Positions 17,773 through 28,542 of a stretch of 62,331 nucleotides of DNA are shown here, piece after piece. The stretch comes from Gammaproteobacteria bacterium (GTDB lineage Bacteria; Pseudomonadota; Gammaproteobacteria; Steroidobacterales; Steroidobacteraceae). The position numbers and the translations under genes were made by a program. The notes below the pieces were generated by a model. The model searched no databases, was not told the origin of the DNA, and was given only the letters and a program-made list of their open reading frames with translations. Position 1 is the first letter of the stretch. Each line of letters opens with the position of its first letter. Location of the stretch: contig PKWJ01000018.1 in assembly GCA_003132025.1 (NCBI GenBank), forward strand, positions 163,576-225,906, written 5' to 3'.

Positions 17773-18835
17773 AGCCTTCGCGCGCCACCAGCGCGTCGCG
17801 GCGGGCGATTTCCAGGTCCGACTCGACCATGTCCTGCACCAGCCGGTCGAAAGAAATCTCCGCCTTCCATCCCAGCCTGGCGCGCGCCTTGGAGGCATCC
17901 CCCAACAGGCTGTCCACCTCCGTGGGCCGGAAGTAGCGCGGATCGATCTTCACGATGGTGCGCCCGCTGTTGACGTCCACACCCTGCTCGTCGATGCCCG
18001 ACCCACGCCATCCGATGCGCATGCCGATATGGCCGGCGGTGCGCTCGACGAACTCGCGCACCGAGTGCTGTTCGCCGGTCGCTATGACATAGTCCTCCGG
18101 CGCATCCTGTTGCAGCATGAGCCATTGGGCGCGCACGTAATCCCTGGCATGGCCCCAGTCGCGCAGCGAATCGAGATTTCCCAGGTACAGGCATTCGTCA
18201 AACCCTTCGCGGATGCGCGCCAGGCCGCGCGTGATCTTGCGCGTCACGAAGGTCTCACCGCGAATCGGTGACTCATGATTGAACAGGATGCCGTTGCAGG
18301 CGTACATGCCGTATGCCTCGCGGTAGTTCACGGTGATCCAGTACGCATACAGCTTGGCTACGCCGTATGGCGAGCGCGGATAGAACGGTGTCGTCTCGCG
18401 CTGCGGCGTTTCCTGCACCTTGCCGTACATTTCCGAGGTCGAGGCCTGGTAGAAGCGCGTCTTGTTGCCAAGCCCCAGCAGGCGCACGGCCTCCAGGATG
18501 CGCAGCGTCCCGAGGGCATCCGCATTGGCGGTGTACTCCGGGGTTTCGAAGGAAACCTGGACGTGGCTCTGCGCCGCGAGGTTGTAGATTTCGTCGGGCT
18601 GGGTCTGCTGGACGATGCGAATCAGGTTGGTCGCATCGGTCAGGTCGCCGTAATGCAGATAGAGCTTGATGCCGGCCGCGTGCGGATCATGATAGAGATG
18701 GTCGATGCGGTCGGTGTTGAACGACGACGCTCGACGTTTCACGCCGTGCACCGTGTAGCCCTTGTCGAGCAGGTACTCGGCCAGGTAGGCGCCGTCCTGG
18801 CCGGTAATGCCGGTGATCAATGCACACTTTCCCAC
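17747..18835 (-). CDS. gmd: GDP-mannose 4,6-dehydratase
   Basis: A 362-residue extended SDR converting GDP-D-mannose to GDP-4-keto-6-deoxy-mannose, precursor of GDP-fucose, GDP-D-rhamnose and related sugars. The cofactor motif GITGQDG is at 9-15. The active site has Thr133 and Glu135 in STSEMYG, and Tyr157/Lys161 in YGVAK. The GTG start at 18835 has GAGG six bases upstream. It follows the heptose genes on the same strand after an 85-base gap. No GDP-fucose synthase or Rmd reductase gene is present here, so the final sugar is unknown. Confidence 0.96.
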   Translation of the reverse strand: MGKCALITGITGQDGAYLAEYLLDKGYTVHGVKRRASSFNTDRIDHLYHDPHAAGIKLYLHYGDLTDATNLIRIVQQTQPDEIYNLAAQSHVQVSFETPEYTANADALGTLRILEAVRLLGLGNKTRFYQASTSEMYGKVQETPQRETTPFYPRSPYGVAKLYAYWITVNYREAYGMYACNGILFNHESPIRGETFVTRKITRGLARIREGFDECLYLGNLDSLRDWGHARDYVRAQWLMLQQDAPEDYVIATGEQHSVREFVERTAGHIGMRIGWRGSGIDEQGVDVNSGRTIVKIDPRYFRPTEVDSLLGDASKARARLGWKAEISFDRLVQDMVESDLEIARRDALVAREGFKTYRHQE

Positions 18836-18920
18836 GAAATCCTCGCGCTCAGGCCGGTAACGAAAGCCAGCGATTATGGCGCCTGTGACCGTGCTCGACC
18901 AGCAGCCTCGGGCGACCGCC

Positions 18921-19502
18921 TCAGGCCGACAGATGGCGCACGCACGCGGCCAGGTCCTCGAACACGCCGTCGGCGAGCTCGATATCCGCCTGGCTCAGCG
19001 GCATCCCGCTGCGTACCAGCCAGCAGCGCCCCACACCGGCGCTGCGTCCGGCCTGGATATCGGTCGCGCGATCGCCGACCAGCATAGATGCCGGTAAGTC
19101 GACACCGAGCGCGACGGCGGCCCGTCGCAGCATCCCTGGCCGCGGTTTACGACAGTCGCAGTCCAGGCGAAATTCGGGCAGCTGCGCATCGGCCAGGTGC
19201 GGGCAGTACTCCACCGCGCTGAGCTGCACCCCCGCGGACAGCAGGCGCTGTTGCATATAAGCCGTGAGCCGCAGGTAATCGGCCTCGGTATACAGGCCGC
19301 GCGCTATTCCCGATTGATTGGTAATCACCACCAGCAGATAACCCGCGGCCTGCAGCCATCGCAGGCTGTCGACCGCGCCGGGAAGAAAGACGAACTCCTC
19401 CACCCGGTGCAGAAAGCCGCGCTCGACGTTGATGACACCGTCCCGATCGATGAACGCCGCCTTGCGGCGCAATTGCGGCGCAGCTGTTCCCACCGCGGTC
19501 AT
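18921..19502 (-). CDS. gmhB: D-glycero-beta-D-manno-heptose 1,7-bisphosphate 7-phosphatase
   Basis: A 193-residue HAD-superfamily phosphatase of LPS heptose synthesis. The catalytic Asp pair is Asp19 and Asp21 in [14 protein letters not shown] is motif II and VGDRATDI motif IV. The GmhB zinc site is visible as YCPHLAD followed by LDCDCRKP. It sits between hldC and gmd. Length matches the family. It removes the C7 phosphate so that HldC can adenylate the sugar. Confidence 0.95.
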   Translation of the reverse strand: MTAVGTAAPQLRRKAAFIDRDGVINVERGFLHRVEEFVFLPGAVDSLRWLQAAGYLLVVITNQSGIARGLYTEADYLRLTAYMQQRLLSAGVQLSAVEYCPHLADAQLPEFRLDCDCRKPRPGMLRRAAVALGVDLPASMLVGDRATDIQAGRSAGVGRCWLVRSGMPLSQADIELADGVFEDLAACVRHLSA

Positions 19503-19516
19503 CGCTTCAGCAACGC

Positions 19517-20008
19517 TCAGTCATGGCCGCGAATACGTTGCACCAGCGCGGTGCTCGAGTAGCCCTCGAGCAGTGGAATCGCCAGTGAGCGCCCGCCCCA
19601 GCTTCTTACCAGCCGGGTCTCCTCCAGCAGCTCGATATCGTAGTCCCCGCCCTTGACGTAGACGTCGGGACGACAGCGGCGGATCAATTCGCATGGGGTG
19701 CTCTCTTCGAACAAGGTGACGTACGACACGCTCTGCAGCGCCGCGATCACCAGGGCGCGGTCGCGCTCGCTGTTGATTGGACGCCCCACGCCTTTGCCCA
19801 GTTGCCGCGCCGAAGTGTCGGTGTTCAGCCCAACCAGCAGCGCGGCACCCAGGGCCCGGGCAGCGGCCAGGTACACCACGTGGCCCGGATGCAGCACGTC
19901 GAACACACCGTTGCTGAAGACCAGCGGCCGGCTGCCCTGCCAGTCGCGCCGCGCGATCTCCGACGGCACGAGAATCTTGTCGAGCAGCGACTGCGGGATG
20001 ACGCCCAT
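19517..20008 (-). CDS. hldC: D-glycero-beta-D-manno-heptose 1-phosphate adenylyltransferase
   Basis: A 163-residue nucleotidyltransferase equal to the C-terminal domain of E. coli HldE (RfaE domain II). The HxGH motif is His40-Pro-Gly-His43 in GVFDVLHPGH. VKGGDYD and GYSSTALVQRI are the usual late motifs. It makes ADP-D-glycero-manno-heptose. The kinase domain is a separate gene here (hldA), as in several beta- and gammaproteobacteria. The stop lies 14 bases before the gmhB start. Confidence 0.94.
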   Translation of the reverse strand: MGVIPQSLLDKILVPSEIARRDWQGSRPLVFSNGVFDVLHPGHVVYLAAARALGAALLVGLNTDTSARQLGKGVGRPINSERDRALVIAALQSVSYVTLFEESTPCELIRRCRPDVYVKGGDYDIELLEETRLVRSWGGRSLAIPLLEGYSSTALVQRIRGHD

Positions 20009-20026
20009 GCGGGGACCTGCGGCCCT

Positions 20027-21021
20027 TCAGGCCGAGGTGCCGGCGCTCAGCCAGTCGACGTAACGGCGAACCCCGGTGGCGACATCCAGGAACTGATGAT
20101 CGACACCTGCGGCGCGCAGTGCGCCCAGGTCCGCCTGGGTGCGGCACTGGTACTTGCCGATCAGTGCCTCCGGAATCGGAATGTATTCGACCATGCCCTG
20201 GCTGACCTGATGCTCCAGGGTCAGTGCCGGCTCGCCGCGCTGGGCACGGCAGGCGTTCACGATCGCGTGCGCGACATCGTTGAATGGCTGCGCGCGGCCG
20301 GTACCCAGATTGAACACGCCATTGCATTGGGGATGTTCCAGGAACCACAGGTTCACCGCCACCACATCGTCGACATGGATGAAATCGCGCACCTGTTGCC
20401 CCGGTCCGTAGCCGCCATACTCGCCGAACAGCCGCACCTTGCCGCTGTCGCGAAACTGGTTGAAATGGTGGAACGCGACCGATGCCATCCGGCCCTTGTG
20501 CTGCTCACGCGGACCATAGACGTTGAAGTAGCGCAAGCCGACCACTTGCGAGGTTGCGCTGGGCAGGACGCGCCGTACGACATCGTCGAACAGCAGCTTG
20601 GAATAGCCATACACGTTCAGCGGCCGCTCGCACTGCGGCTGCTCGGAAAAAGTGCTGCTGTTGCCGTAGATCGCCGCCGACGACGCGTACATCAACCGCA
20701 CGCCCTGCAGCTGACAGGCATCGAGCAGATCCTTCGAGCAGCGGTAGTTGGTCCGCAGCATCAACCGCCCGTCGTGCTCCATGGTGTCCGAACAGGCCCC
20801 CTGGTGGAACACCGCCGCTATCTTTCCCAGTTCGCGGCGGGCGAAGCGTGCGTAGAATTCCTCCTGATCGAAATAGTCGCTGATGCGCGCACCCTGCAGA
20901 TTGCGGAATTTATCGCCGTGTCGAAGATCGTCGACCGCGATGATGGCGTCAACGCCAGCTGCAGTCAGCGCGTGCGCTATGTTGCTGCCGATCATGCCAG
21001 CGGCTCCAGTCACCACCACTT

Positions 21022-21025
<4 letters not shown>
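20027..21025 (-). CDS. hldD: ADP-L-glycero-D-manno-heptose 6-epimerase
   Basis: A 332-residue extended SDR that epimerises ADP-D-glycero- to ADP-L-glycero-manno-heptose, the LPS inner-core donor. The cofactor motif TGAAGMIG is at 6-13. The active site is Tyr139/Lys143 in VYGYSK, with SSAAIYG before it. [16 protein letters not shown] is a strong HldD signature. ATG 21025 overlaps the TGA of hldA (ATGA), so expression is coupled. Confidence 0.95.
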
Positions 21026-21962
<937 letters not shown>

Positions 21963-22145
21963 GCGTGGCCCGGGCCGGGCCCGGCAATCATATCTGCCAT
22001 CGACCGGGGCCACGTGGGGAGCCGCCCGGGAATCGAGCCGGTCTACCTCGGGCTGGTTGGAAGAAGCCTAGGGGCCGGATCGACGCGTATGCTGCGTCGC
22101 AGCATAACTCCTCCTGAGCCGCTGCGCCGACGCTCGCGCTCGGCA

Positions 22146-24176
22146 CTACAGGATGCGCGGATTGTTCTCGGAAGCACGCGCCCCGCTCTCGGGCGAACGT
22201 CGCTTAGATGCGAATTCGGTGACCTTGCGATCGTCATCCGGGAAGGCCACCGGAGTCTTGCTGGCCCACACGTAATCGCGAATATTGCGCCGGCGCGAAT
22301 ACTCGACCACGGCGTCGGAAAGGAGTGCCATGCTTCGCGGGCAGTCGAAGCTGGCCAGCGCGACCAACAGCTCATCCAGAATCTGCTTGGTCCTCTCCCA
22401 TGGGAGGCAATGTTCAATAGCGCGCATGATCTTCGGGTGCTCGGTGCCGGCGACATTGGCGCCGATCAACAGTTCCTCGAACAGCTTTTCTGCCGGTCTG
22501 AGACCCATATAGTTGATCTCAATGTCGCCGTCCGGATTGCTTTGGTCGCGCACCGTCAGTCCCATCAAGCTGACCAGCCGACGTGCCAGATCGTCGATCC
22601 GCACCGGCTGTCCCATGTCGAGCACGAAAACATCGCCGCCGGTTGCCATGGCCCCGGCCTGGATCACCAGCTGTGCGGCCTCGGGGATGGTCATAAAATA
22701 TCGCATGACGTCCGGGTGGGTCACGGTGACCGGTCCGCCGCCCCGGATTTGCTCCTGAAATAGCGGCACGACCGAACCGGAGGAAGCCAGCACATTGCCG
22801 AAGCGCACCATACAGAAGCGCGTGTGCCTGGAGCGCTGCTGCAGCGCCTGCAGCACCAGTTCCGCAAAGCGCTTGGTCGCGCCCATGACATTGGCCGGAT
22901 TAACCGCCTTGTCGGTGGAAATGAGCACGAACGTGTCGACGTTGGTCTCGAGCGCCGCCTCCGCCGCATACCAGGTGCTGATCACATTGTTGTGAATGCC
23001 CTCGACGATGTTGTGCTCCACGATCGGTACATGCTTGTACGCCGCGGCGTGATACACCGTCTGCACACCAAAGGCCGAGAGGACTTCGCGCAGTCGCGGG
23101 CGGTGATGCGCATTTCCGAGCAGCGGCACGATCTCGGTCGCGCTTTTGGTGAGGCGCGCCGTGTCGGCGAGTTCGCGCTCGATCTGATACAGCGCAATCT
23201 CCGACATCTCGAACAGCACCAGGCGGTGCGGCGAACAGCGGAGGATCTGCCGACACAGCTCCGATCCAATGGAGCCGCCGGCTCCGGTGACCATGACCGA
23301 CCGGCCGCGAATGGAGCGATCGTAAAGCGCCGGATCGGGGGGCACCGGGTCGCGCCCCAGAAGATCCCCGGCGTCAACTTCCCGTAGATCGTCGATACGC
23401 GCGTTACCCGAAATGATTTCCGACAGATCGGGCAGGGACTGCACGTGCACGCCAAGGGGCTCGAGCTTCTCCAGGATCTCGCGCCGGCGCCTGCGGCTGG
23501 CTGCCGGCATGGCCAGCAACACGCGCCCGATCTGCAATTCCTTGATGAGTGCCGGCAGTTCGGCCGGGTCGAACACTTTGATGCCGTTGATGCGGCTGCC
23601 GCGCAACGCTCGCTTGTCGTCAATGAACACCACCGGCTCGAAATCCGGACCGCCGCGCAACACCGACGATAGCTTCGCGCCGGCATCTCCGGCGCCGTAG
23701 ATTGCTACGCGCGTGGTCTCAGCGTGGCCGTTGAGACCGTAGTAAAACATATAGCGCACGATGAAACGGCTCGCGGCCAGGTACAGCAGCGCCAGGGCGG
23801 AATAGATCGCCAGCGCCGACAACGGGATCTGGCTCTGGTCGTGCATGCGGTCGTAGCCTGCGAGCGTCGCCGCCGATAACACAATGCCGACCACCACCAC
23901 GACCATGGCCTGCGGGCCGATGAAACGGATGATCGCCCGATACAGCCCAAGAATTGAGAAGATCAGTATCGCGGCGGCGGTGCCGATGAAGAACAGATCC
24001 CAGTGATCTGCGAGTGAAAAGCTCAGGCGATCGAATTTGAGCACCAAGGCCGCCCAGAGCGCGGCCGGTAGCATGACAGCGTCGGCGCTTATCATGATCA
24101 GGCGCTTGGTTCGGCGGGAAAGCGAGAAAATGGCTCCCGACATCGTGGAGACCAGGGTGCCGTTGGTTTCTTTCAC
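22146..24176 (-). CDS. Membrane nucleotide-sugar 4,6-dehydratase (WbpM/PglF/CapD family)
   Basis: A 676-residue protein that likely converts UDP-GlcNAc to its 4-keto-6-deoxy form, first step to QuiNAc, FucNAc or bacillosamine-type sugars. Four N-terminal membrane helices span about 25-145. Two Rossmann motifs follow: IYGAGDAG at about 161 and TGAGGSIG at about 297. The catalytic region is STDKAVNPANVMGATKR, with the Met/Lys pair typical of the large membrane members. I chose GTG 24176 because AGAGG lies six bases upstream; ATG 24143 and TTG 24197 are possible. It groups functionally with the reductase and the WbpL-like transferase next door. Confidence 0.93.
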   Translation of the reverse strand: MKETNGTLVSTMSGAIFSLSRRTKRLIMISADAVMLPAALWAALVLKFDRLSFSLADHWDLFFIGTAAAILIFSILGLYRAIIRFIGPQAMVVVVVGIVLSAATLAGYDRMHDQSQIPLSALAIYSALALLYLAASRFIVRYMFYYGLNGHAETTRVAIYGAGDAGAKLSSVLRGGPDFEPVVFIDDKRALRGSRINGIKVFDPAELPALIKELQIGRVLLAMPAASRRRRREILEKLEPLGVHVQSLPDLSEIISGNARIDDLREVDAGDLLGRDPVPPDPALYDRSIRGRSVMVTGAGGSIGSELCRQILRCSPHRLVLFEMSEIALYQIERELADTARLTKSATEIVPLLGNAHHRPRLREVLSAFGVQTVYHAAAYKHVPIVEHNIVEGIHNNVISTWYAAEAALETNVDTFVLISTDKAVNPANVMGATKRFAELVLQALQQRSRHTRFCMVRFGNVLASSGSVVPLFQEQIRGGGPVTVTHPDVMRYFMTIPEAAQLVIQAGAMATGGDVFVLDMGQPVRIDDLARRLVSLMGLTVRDQSNPDGDIEINYMGLRPAEKLFEELLIGANVAGTEHPKIMRAIEHCLPWERTKQILDELLVALASFDCPRSMALLSDAVVEYSRRRNIRDYVWASKTPVAFPDDDRKVTEFASKRRSPESGARASENNPRIL

Positions 24177-24197
24177 TAGCCGCCTCTGTTGGACCAA

Positions 24198-24527
24198 GCG
24201 CTCAAACCAGGGGCGCTACACGCCGAACGCCACGGTCGCCACTGTACTCGCGGCGCGTCGAGCCGCCCGCGATGTTGCTAACATTATGAATGGTACAGCA
24301 CATTGAAATATATGGGTATTGCGTCAGACACAATTCCGCGATGGGAACACTACGCGCGACTATTCGCACAGTAGGATCTCTCGTTAGTGCCACTGAACGG
24401 CCCAAAGCGCTGGGCGTTGACGCGATCTAGTCTCCGGATGGCGCGTTGGGACCAGCCCCGGCAATTTGATATCATTCTTAGGCCGCAAATCATCCGCCAA
24501 AAGGATACATTTTCACTTCCATTTGTC
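24198..24527. other. Intergenic region between the dehydratase and the WbpL-like genes
   Basis: No gene is supported. Composition is more AT-rich than the flanking genes. It should hold the promoter of the dehydratase gene; a CATAAT box lies on the minus strand at 24287-24282, but no good -35 accompanies it. No clear hairpin terminator for the upstream genes was seen. Confidence 0.4.
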
Positions 24528-25550
24528 TCACGTTTCGGCGCCGCCGGCACCTGTAAAAAGTACCAGTAGAATTAGCGGCGCCAATGCGCCGATCGTGCTC
24601 CACAGCGCAAACTGCGGATGAGCGTTCGCGTACAGCGCACACGGCAGCAGCCAGCAGACATTGATCGCCATGACGACGATCGTCACCCGGCTGTGGCTGT
24701 GCCAGCGCCGCGCCAACCTTTGGTAGGCGTGGCTTCGATGAGCCTCGTACACGCGATCCCTGCGAATCAGGCGGCGGATCAGTGTCACGGTCGCGTCGCA
24801 GAAGAATACGCCCCCGAGAATCAGCCACGACAGCAGCGTCGCCGGATTGTCGCGCGCGCTGGCGATCGCCAGCACCGCGATGACGTAGCCCAGGTAGCCG
24901 CTGCCAACGTCTCCCATGAAGATTCTTGCGGGTGCCCAGTTCCAGATCAAAAAGCCCAGACACGCCGCGCCAAACACGATCGCGCCATACGATGCAGTGA
25001 CGCCCGTCGCCGAGACACTGGACAGTAACGTGCCCGCTCCGACCATGAACAGCGCCTCCGCGGCCGCAATCCCATCGATGCCGTCCATGAAATTGAATAG
25101 ATTAAGCACCCACACTATTGCCAGCGTCCCGAGCAGATATCCGCCCCATCCGAAGCGCATCAGATGATTGCCAATCTCGATGGCCGGCAGACCACCGAGC
25201 GTCACCAATGCCACGAGCGCGGAGAATATATGCACCAGCAACCTGGTGGTCGCCGATAGCCTGCGGTGGTCATCGATGAATCCGGCAATTGCCACGGCCA
25301 GGCCCCCGCCCAGCAGTGCCACGATCAGCGCGGGTTCGACCGCTCCACGTATCCCCAGCAGGAGCAGCGCCACTGCTGAGGCAATTACTACAGCGATGCC
25401 ACCCCCCCTGGCAGTTGGCGCCGTGTGAGAACTGCGCTCATTGGGAACATCGAGCAGGCCGTGTCGCGAGGCGAGCCGAAGCACGACACCGGTCAGCACG
25501 GCGGAAAGCGCCAGTGCCCCGGACGCAATCACAATCACGTCAATTCGCAT
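24528..25550 (-). CDS. Undecaprenyl-phosphate sugar-1-phosphate transferase (WbpL/WecA family)
   Basis: A 340-residue polytopic membrane enzyme of glycosyltransferase family 4 (MraY/WecA type). It loads the first sugar phosphate onto undecaprenyl phosphate to start an O-unit. About ten helices are visible. Signature loops are AGFIDDHRRLSATTRL (Asp pair) and NLFNFMDGIDGIA. GDVGSGYLGY is the third motif. The N-terminal NERSSHTAPTARGGG resembles P. aeruginosa WbpL. With the neighbouring 4,6-dehydratase and reductase, the starting sugar would be a FucNAc or QuiNAc type. Confidence 0.93.
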   Translation of the reverse strand: MRIDVIVIASGALALSAVLTGVVLRLASRHGLLDVPNERSSHTAPTARGGGIAVVIASAVALLLLGIRGAVEPALIVALLGGGLAVAIAGFIDDHRRLSATTRLLVHIFSALVALVTLGGLPAIEIGNHLMRFGWGGYLLGTLAIVWVLNLFNFMDGIDGIAAAEALFMVGAGTLLSSVSATGVTASYGAIVFGAACLGFLIWNWAPARIFMGDVGSGYLGYVIAVLAIASARDNPATLLSWLILGGVFFCDATVTLIRRLIRRDRVYEAHRSHAYQRLARRWHSHSRVTIVVMAINVCWLLPCALYANAHPQFALWSTIGALAPLILLVLFTGAGGAET

Positions 25551-25618
25551 TGAACCGCTTTCGGCCGCGTGACAGTCAATGATGTTACCGCTACGTTACT
25601 TAAAGAGGGTTGGAACTA

Positions 25619-26575
25619 TCACGCCCTGTGCTCAATGTACCAACGCGCCGTGCGGATCAATGCTTCGTCCGTGGATACCGATGGTCTCCAGTCAAACGAA
25701 TGACATGTCGGTGTGATATCGACCGTAAGGGAATCACAAAGTCGGTCAATGCTGGGGCCCGTACCGGTGAGCGTTCCCGCTGCCTTGAGCAGAGTCGCCG
25801 GAACCGGCACAAGCCTGGCAGAGCGGCTCATTGCCGCCGCGACACGCCTTATCAGCTCGGGTGTCGACAGTTCCACTCCATCCGATACCAGAAATACCCC
25901 GGAATTGATCGCGGGAATCTCAACCATGCGCGCTATTAGTCCACACAGATTCCACACGTTCAGCATGGATCGCGCATTGACAATCGATCTCAATGGCAGC
26001 GGCACGCCCTTATAGACCCAGGATAGCAATTTCAGGAAGTTTCCTCCGACTCCTGGCCCATAGACCAAAGTGGGCCGCACAACGACGGCTTCCATATTGG
26101 CGTCCGCGGCTACGCGGAATAGTCGCTGCTCCGCCTCCCACTTCGAAATGCCGTAGGCATCCACCGGGTGCGGTACGTCGATGGCCCTGAATGGTCGATC
26201 CGTGGTCGATTCGCCGTTCACCTTTATGCTGCTGACAAAAATGAAGCGCCTGACCCCGGCGGCCGCGGCTGCGAGAGCCAGGCGCTCAGTTCCCAGGGTG
26301 TTGACCTCATGAAATGACTGGCGATCATCGGCGGTCTGCTTCATCGCGTGCACGTGTGCCGCCATATGCACGACGCAGCGGACACCGGCCAGCGCGTCGG
26401 CCCATTCGGTTCGTCCGTTTACTTCCCCTACATAGATGCGATCCGCACGCGCTCCTGCGTTCCGCCCGGCACTCCTCAGCGCCACCCTGACAGGTTTGCC
26501 GGACAGACTTGGTAGCAGATGCCCACCGATAAAACCGGTCGCGCCGGTGACCAGAACTACCCGATCGGTTGTCAT
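25619..26575 (-). CDS. NAD-dependent sugar-nucleotide reductase/epimerase (WbpK/WbpV-like)
   Basis: A 318-residue extended SDR. The cofactor motif TGATGFIGG starts about residue 9, followed by VHMAAHVHAM, SSIKVNGE and the YGISK active site. It resembles WbpK/WbpV, which reduce UDP-4-keto-6-deoxy-HexNAc to UDP-FucNAc or UDP-QuiNAc. I chose ATG 26575 with GGCGGAG just upstream; the frame extends to 26623 but adds nothing family-like. Placed beside the WbpL-like transferase on the same strand, it probably supplies its substrate. Confidence 0.87.
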   Translation of the reverse strand: MTTDRVVLVTGATGFIGGHLLPSLSGKPVRVALRSAGRNAGARADRIYVGEVNGRTEWADALAGVRCVVHMAAHVHAMKQTADDRQSFHEVNTLGTERLALAAAAAGVRRFIFVSSIKVNGESTTDRPFRAIDVPHPVDAYGISKWEAEQRLFRVAADANMEAVVVRPTLVYGPGVGGNFLKLLSWVYKGVPLPLRSIVNARSMLNVWNLCGLIARMVEIPAINSGVFLVSDGVELSTPELIRRVAAAMSRSARLVPVPATLLKAAGTLTGTGPSIDRLCDSLTVDITPTCHSFDWRPSVSTDEALIRTARWYIEHRA

Positions 26576-26626
26576 CTCCGCCTGTTCATCGCCATGCGAA
26601 TCAAGGATTATTACTCCGCGCACATG

Positions 26627-27331
26627 CTACCGGGTCAGGACGAGCAGCGAGTAACCCCCAAGAACCCGTGCCGCAAATGGCACGCTGAGCTTTGAAAATA
26701 ACCATCTTGGCACATTAGCCACCGCTCTCTTTAGCGACGGATGCTCCTTGAAGAGGCCAAAGGCCACGTTCGTGTAGACGCAGTCCAGGATTTCATGGCC
26801 CGCATCCCTGAGCGTAGCAACGGCCGATTCGGCGGTGAAATAGTGGACGTGTCCGATGGTATAGCGATTTTTTATGAAAGCATTTCGCAAAACCGAAGAA
26901 ACATGGATGTCCAAAGGTATGTGGAATATCTTGAACTCCGCCTTGCTTTTGCACTTTTCGACGAACCCCATGTAGTCAGGCACATGTTCGAACACGTCGA
27001 CAACCAGGAGAATGTCGAAGTATTTACGATCGTCCGTGGCAAGCAAGTCCTGCTGGAAGAATCGAATTCTATCATTCACTGATTGACGGGCCAATTCGAT
27101 GGCCTGCGGCGAAATATCGTACCCCTCGAGTCGCACATCCCGCAGCCCCGCGAGCGCCGACAGTTCGTGAATCACTGCGCCGGATCCGCATCCTATCTCA
27201 GCGATGGTTTTCGGACGTAGGTGGTGCGCGTCCATCATCGCCTTGATTTGTGCCGCCTTCCAGCGAGCATCCTCCGCATGCCACGATTCGGTGACTTCCA
27301 GGTATTTGCCGCTTGTATATATGTTTTCCAA
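26627..27331 (-). CDS. Class I SAM-dependent methyltransferase
   Basis: A 234-residue methyltransferase. Motif I is IAEIGCGSGAV at about 39-49, then GYDISPQAIELA and the acidic DILLVVDVFEHV. The opening YTSGKYLEVTESWHAEDA is a conserved N-terminus in this subfamily. The TTG start at 27331 is inferred because it falls just after the upstream stop at 27336; the frame stays open to 27472 but then overlaps that gene by 137 bases. It is found inside the polysaccharide cluster, so a sugar or glycan target is likely. Confidence 0.82.
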   Translation of the reverse strand: MENIYTSGKYLEVTESWHAEDARWKAAQIKAMMDAHHLRPKTIAEIGCGSGAVIHELSALAGLRDVRLEGYDISPQAIELARQSVNDRIRFFQQDLLATDDRKYFDILLVVDVFEHVPDYMGFVEKCKSKAEFKIFHIPLDIHVSSVLRNAFIKNRYTIGHVHYFTAESAVATLRDAGHEILDCVYTNVAFGLFKEHPSLKRAVANVPRWLFSKLSVPFAARVLGGYSLLVLTR

Positions 27332-27335
27332 TTTC

Positions 27336-28223
27336 TTATGCGATCCGGTGAGCTTCGGTGCGGTGGCTGGATTTTGCCCGATTGAATGCAATGCCGATGC
27401 CGCATCCTGGGTACCAATGATCGCGCGGTATTTCGCGAAAGTGCAGAAACTGCATGCCGCACTCTGCCGCAAACTTAGCGAGCATCGGCGTCACGTGCGA
27501 ATTGTCGCCCAAGACAACGGCACGATCCGACAGTTTTTCCGCGACTGTTCTGTATTCCCGGTACTCGTAGTCAGCCGAATGATCGCTGTCATTGATGAAC
27601 AGGTCGATGTTTTGAGTAAGCCTGCTTAAACTCTCTATGGAATCACCGACCAATATGCTGCCTACTTCCGAATACGGAGGCCGCAGCAACCAACCGGCCT
27701 CTGGATTGATATCCGTACCGAAGTATATTCCGCCTGCGCCATCGGTACGATTCCTCAGCAGTGCCGCGCACAGCAATATTGCTCCATGGCCTTTGTCGAC
27801 GCCCGTCTCGACTACCACACGCGGTTTCAGTATGCGGACGAATGCATACCAACCCAGTCTGCGACCGAACTCGCAACGAGCATCGCTAAGGTACCTGAAC
27901 TTGGAATCCCGGATCGCGCCTATGACAGTTTCCCGGAGCTTCGTGTCGGTTCGCGCTTCGGCGATATAACCGCGGACGACGTCCAACTCGGCTCCGGTCA
28001 CAACGGCAATGGTATGCATCAGATAGAACAGACTGTCATCAGAAAGATCATAGGTGTAGTTAGTGGTTTCTCGTGAGCCAAATCCCCAGGCAATAATCCT
28101 TCCCAGGCTCGGAACGTAGTAGCTCAGCGCGTAAATTATGCGTCTCGGTATGTTGATGACTACCGCCGCCGGAGTGCAATTCAGCACCTGGAGAAGCCTT
28201 CTAACGGGGTTGCTTGCGTTCAT
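27336..28223 (-). CDS. Class I SAM-dependent methyltransferase, CmcI/Methyltransf_24-like
   Basis: A 295-residue protein. The SAM-binding core is VVVETGVDKGHGAILLCAAL, followed by FGTDINPEAGWL, LVGDSIESL and the acidic NIDLFINDSDHS. These match the family that includes CmcI-type and glycan methyltransferases. I chose ATG 28223; a further in-frame start to 28331 exists. The N-terminal third (RIIYALSYYVPSLGRII) may be a membrane-associating helix. It is divergently arranged from the plus-strand glycosyltransferase block. Confidence 0.8.
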   Translation of the reverse strand: MNASNPVRRLLQVLNCTPAAVVINIPRRIIYALSYYVPSLGRIIAWGFGSRETTNYTYDLSDDSLFYLMHTIAVVTGAELDVVRGYIAEARTDTKLRETVIGAIRDSKFRYLSDARCEFGRRLGWYAFVRILKPRVVVETGVDKGHGAILLCAALLRNRTDGAGGIYFGTDINPEAGWLLRPPYSEVGSILVGDSIESLSRLTQNIDLFINDSDHSADYEYREYRTVAEKLSDRAVVLGDNSHVTPMLAKFAAECGMQFLHFREIPRDHWYPGCGIGIAFNRAKSSHRTEAHRIA

Positions 28224-28542
28224 TGCGGTAGCAGTCGCGGTGAAATGCTCCGGGGTCCACCGGTCAGGCCAAATAATGCTGGCGAACGCTGCTTCAGCGA
28301 ACGACACATCTAACCGATGCATTGCGCCCACGGCGTGTCTGACGGGATGCCGGTGCTCATTATAATCCCTTCAACGGGCATTGATCTTCCATTTGGCATC
28401 CATCACACGGCTCTCGGGTCGGCGCACCCAAGTGCCGCCCCGATCAGCATACTTGCATTGCCATCTTGGGAGATGTCAAGGTATCTGTATGCCGCGCCGC
28501 AGATTGCCGACCACGCATCCTGGTTGAATTAGAGGCTCCTAC
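28224..28542. other. Divergent intergenic region in the O-antigen locus
   Basis: No gene is supported. The region separates the two minus-strand methyltransferases from the plus-strand FkbM and glycosyltransferase block. It holds a good sigma-70-like promoter for the plus strand at 28339-28366. Confidence 0.45.
28339..28366 (+). promoter_or_regulatory. Candidate sigma-70 promoter of the plus-strand glycosyltransferase block
   Basis: CTGACG at 28339-28344 (four of six to TTGACA), a 16-base spacer and a perfect TATAAT at 28361-28366. Transcription would start near 28373, leaving a leader of about 170 bases before the GTG at 28543. Confidence 0.5.
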
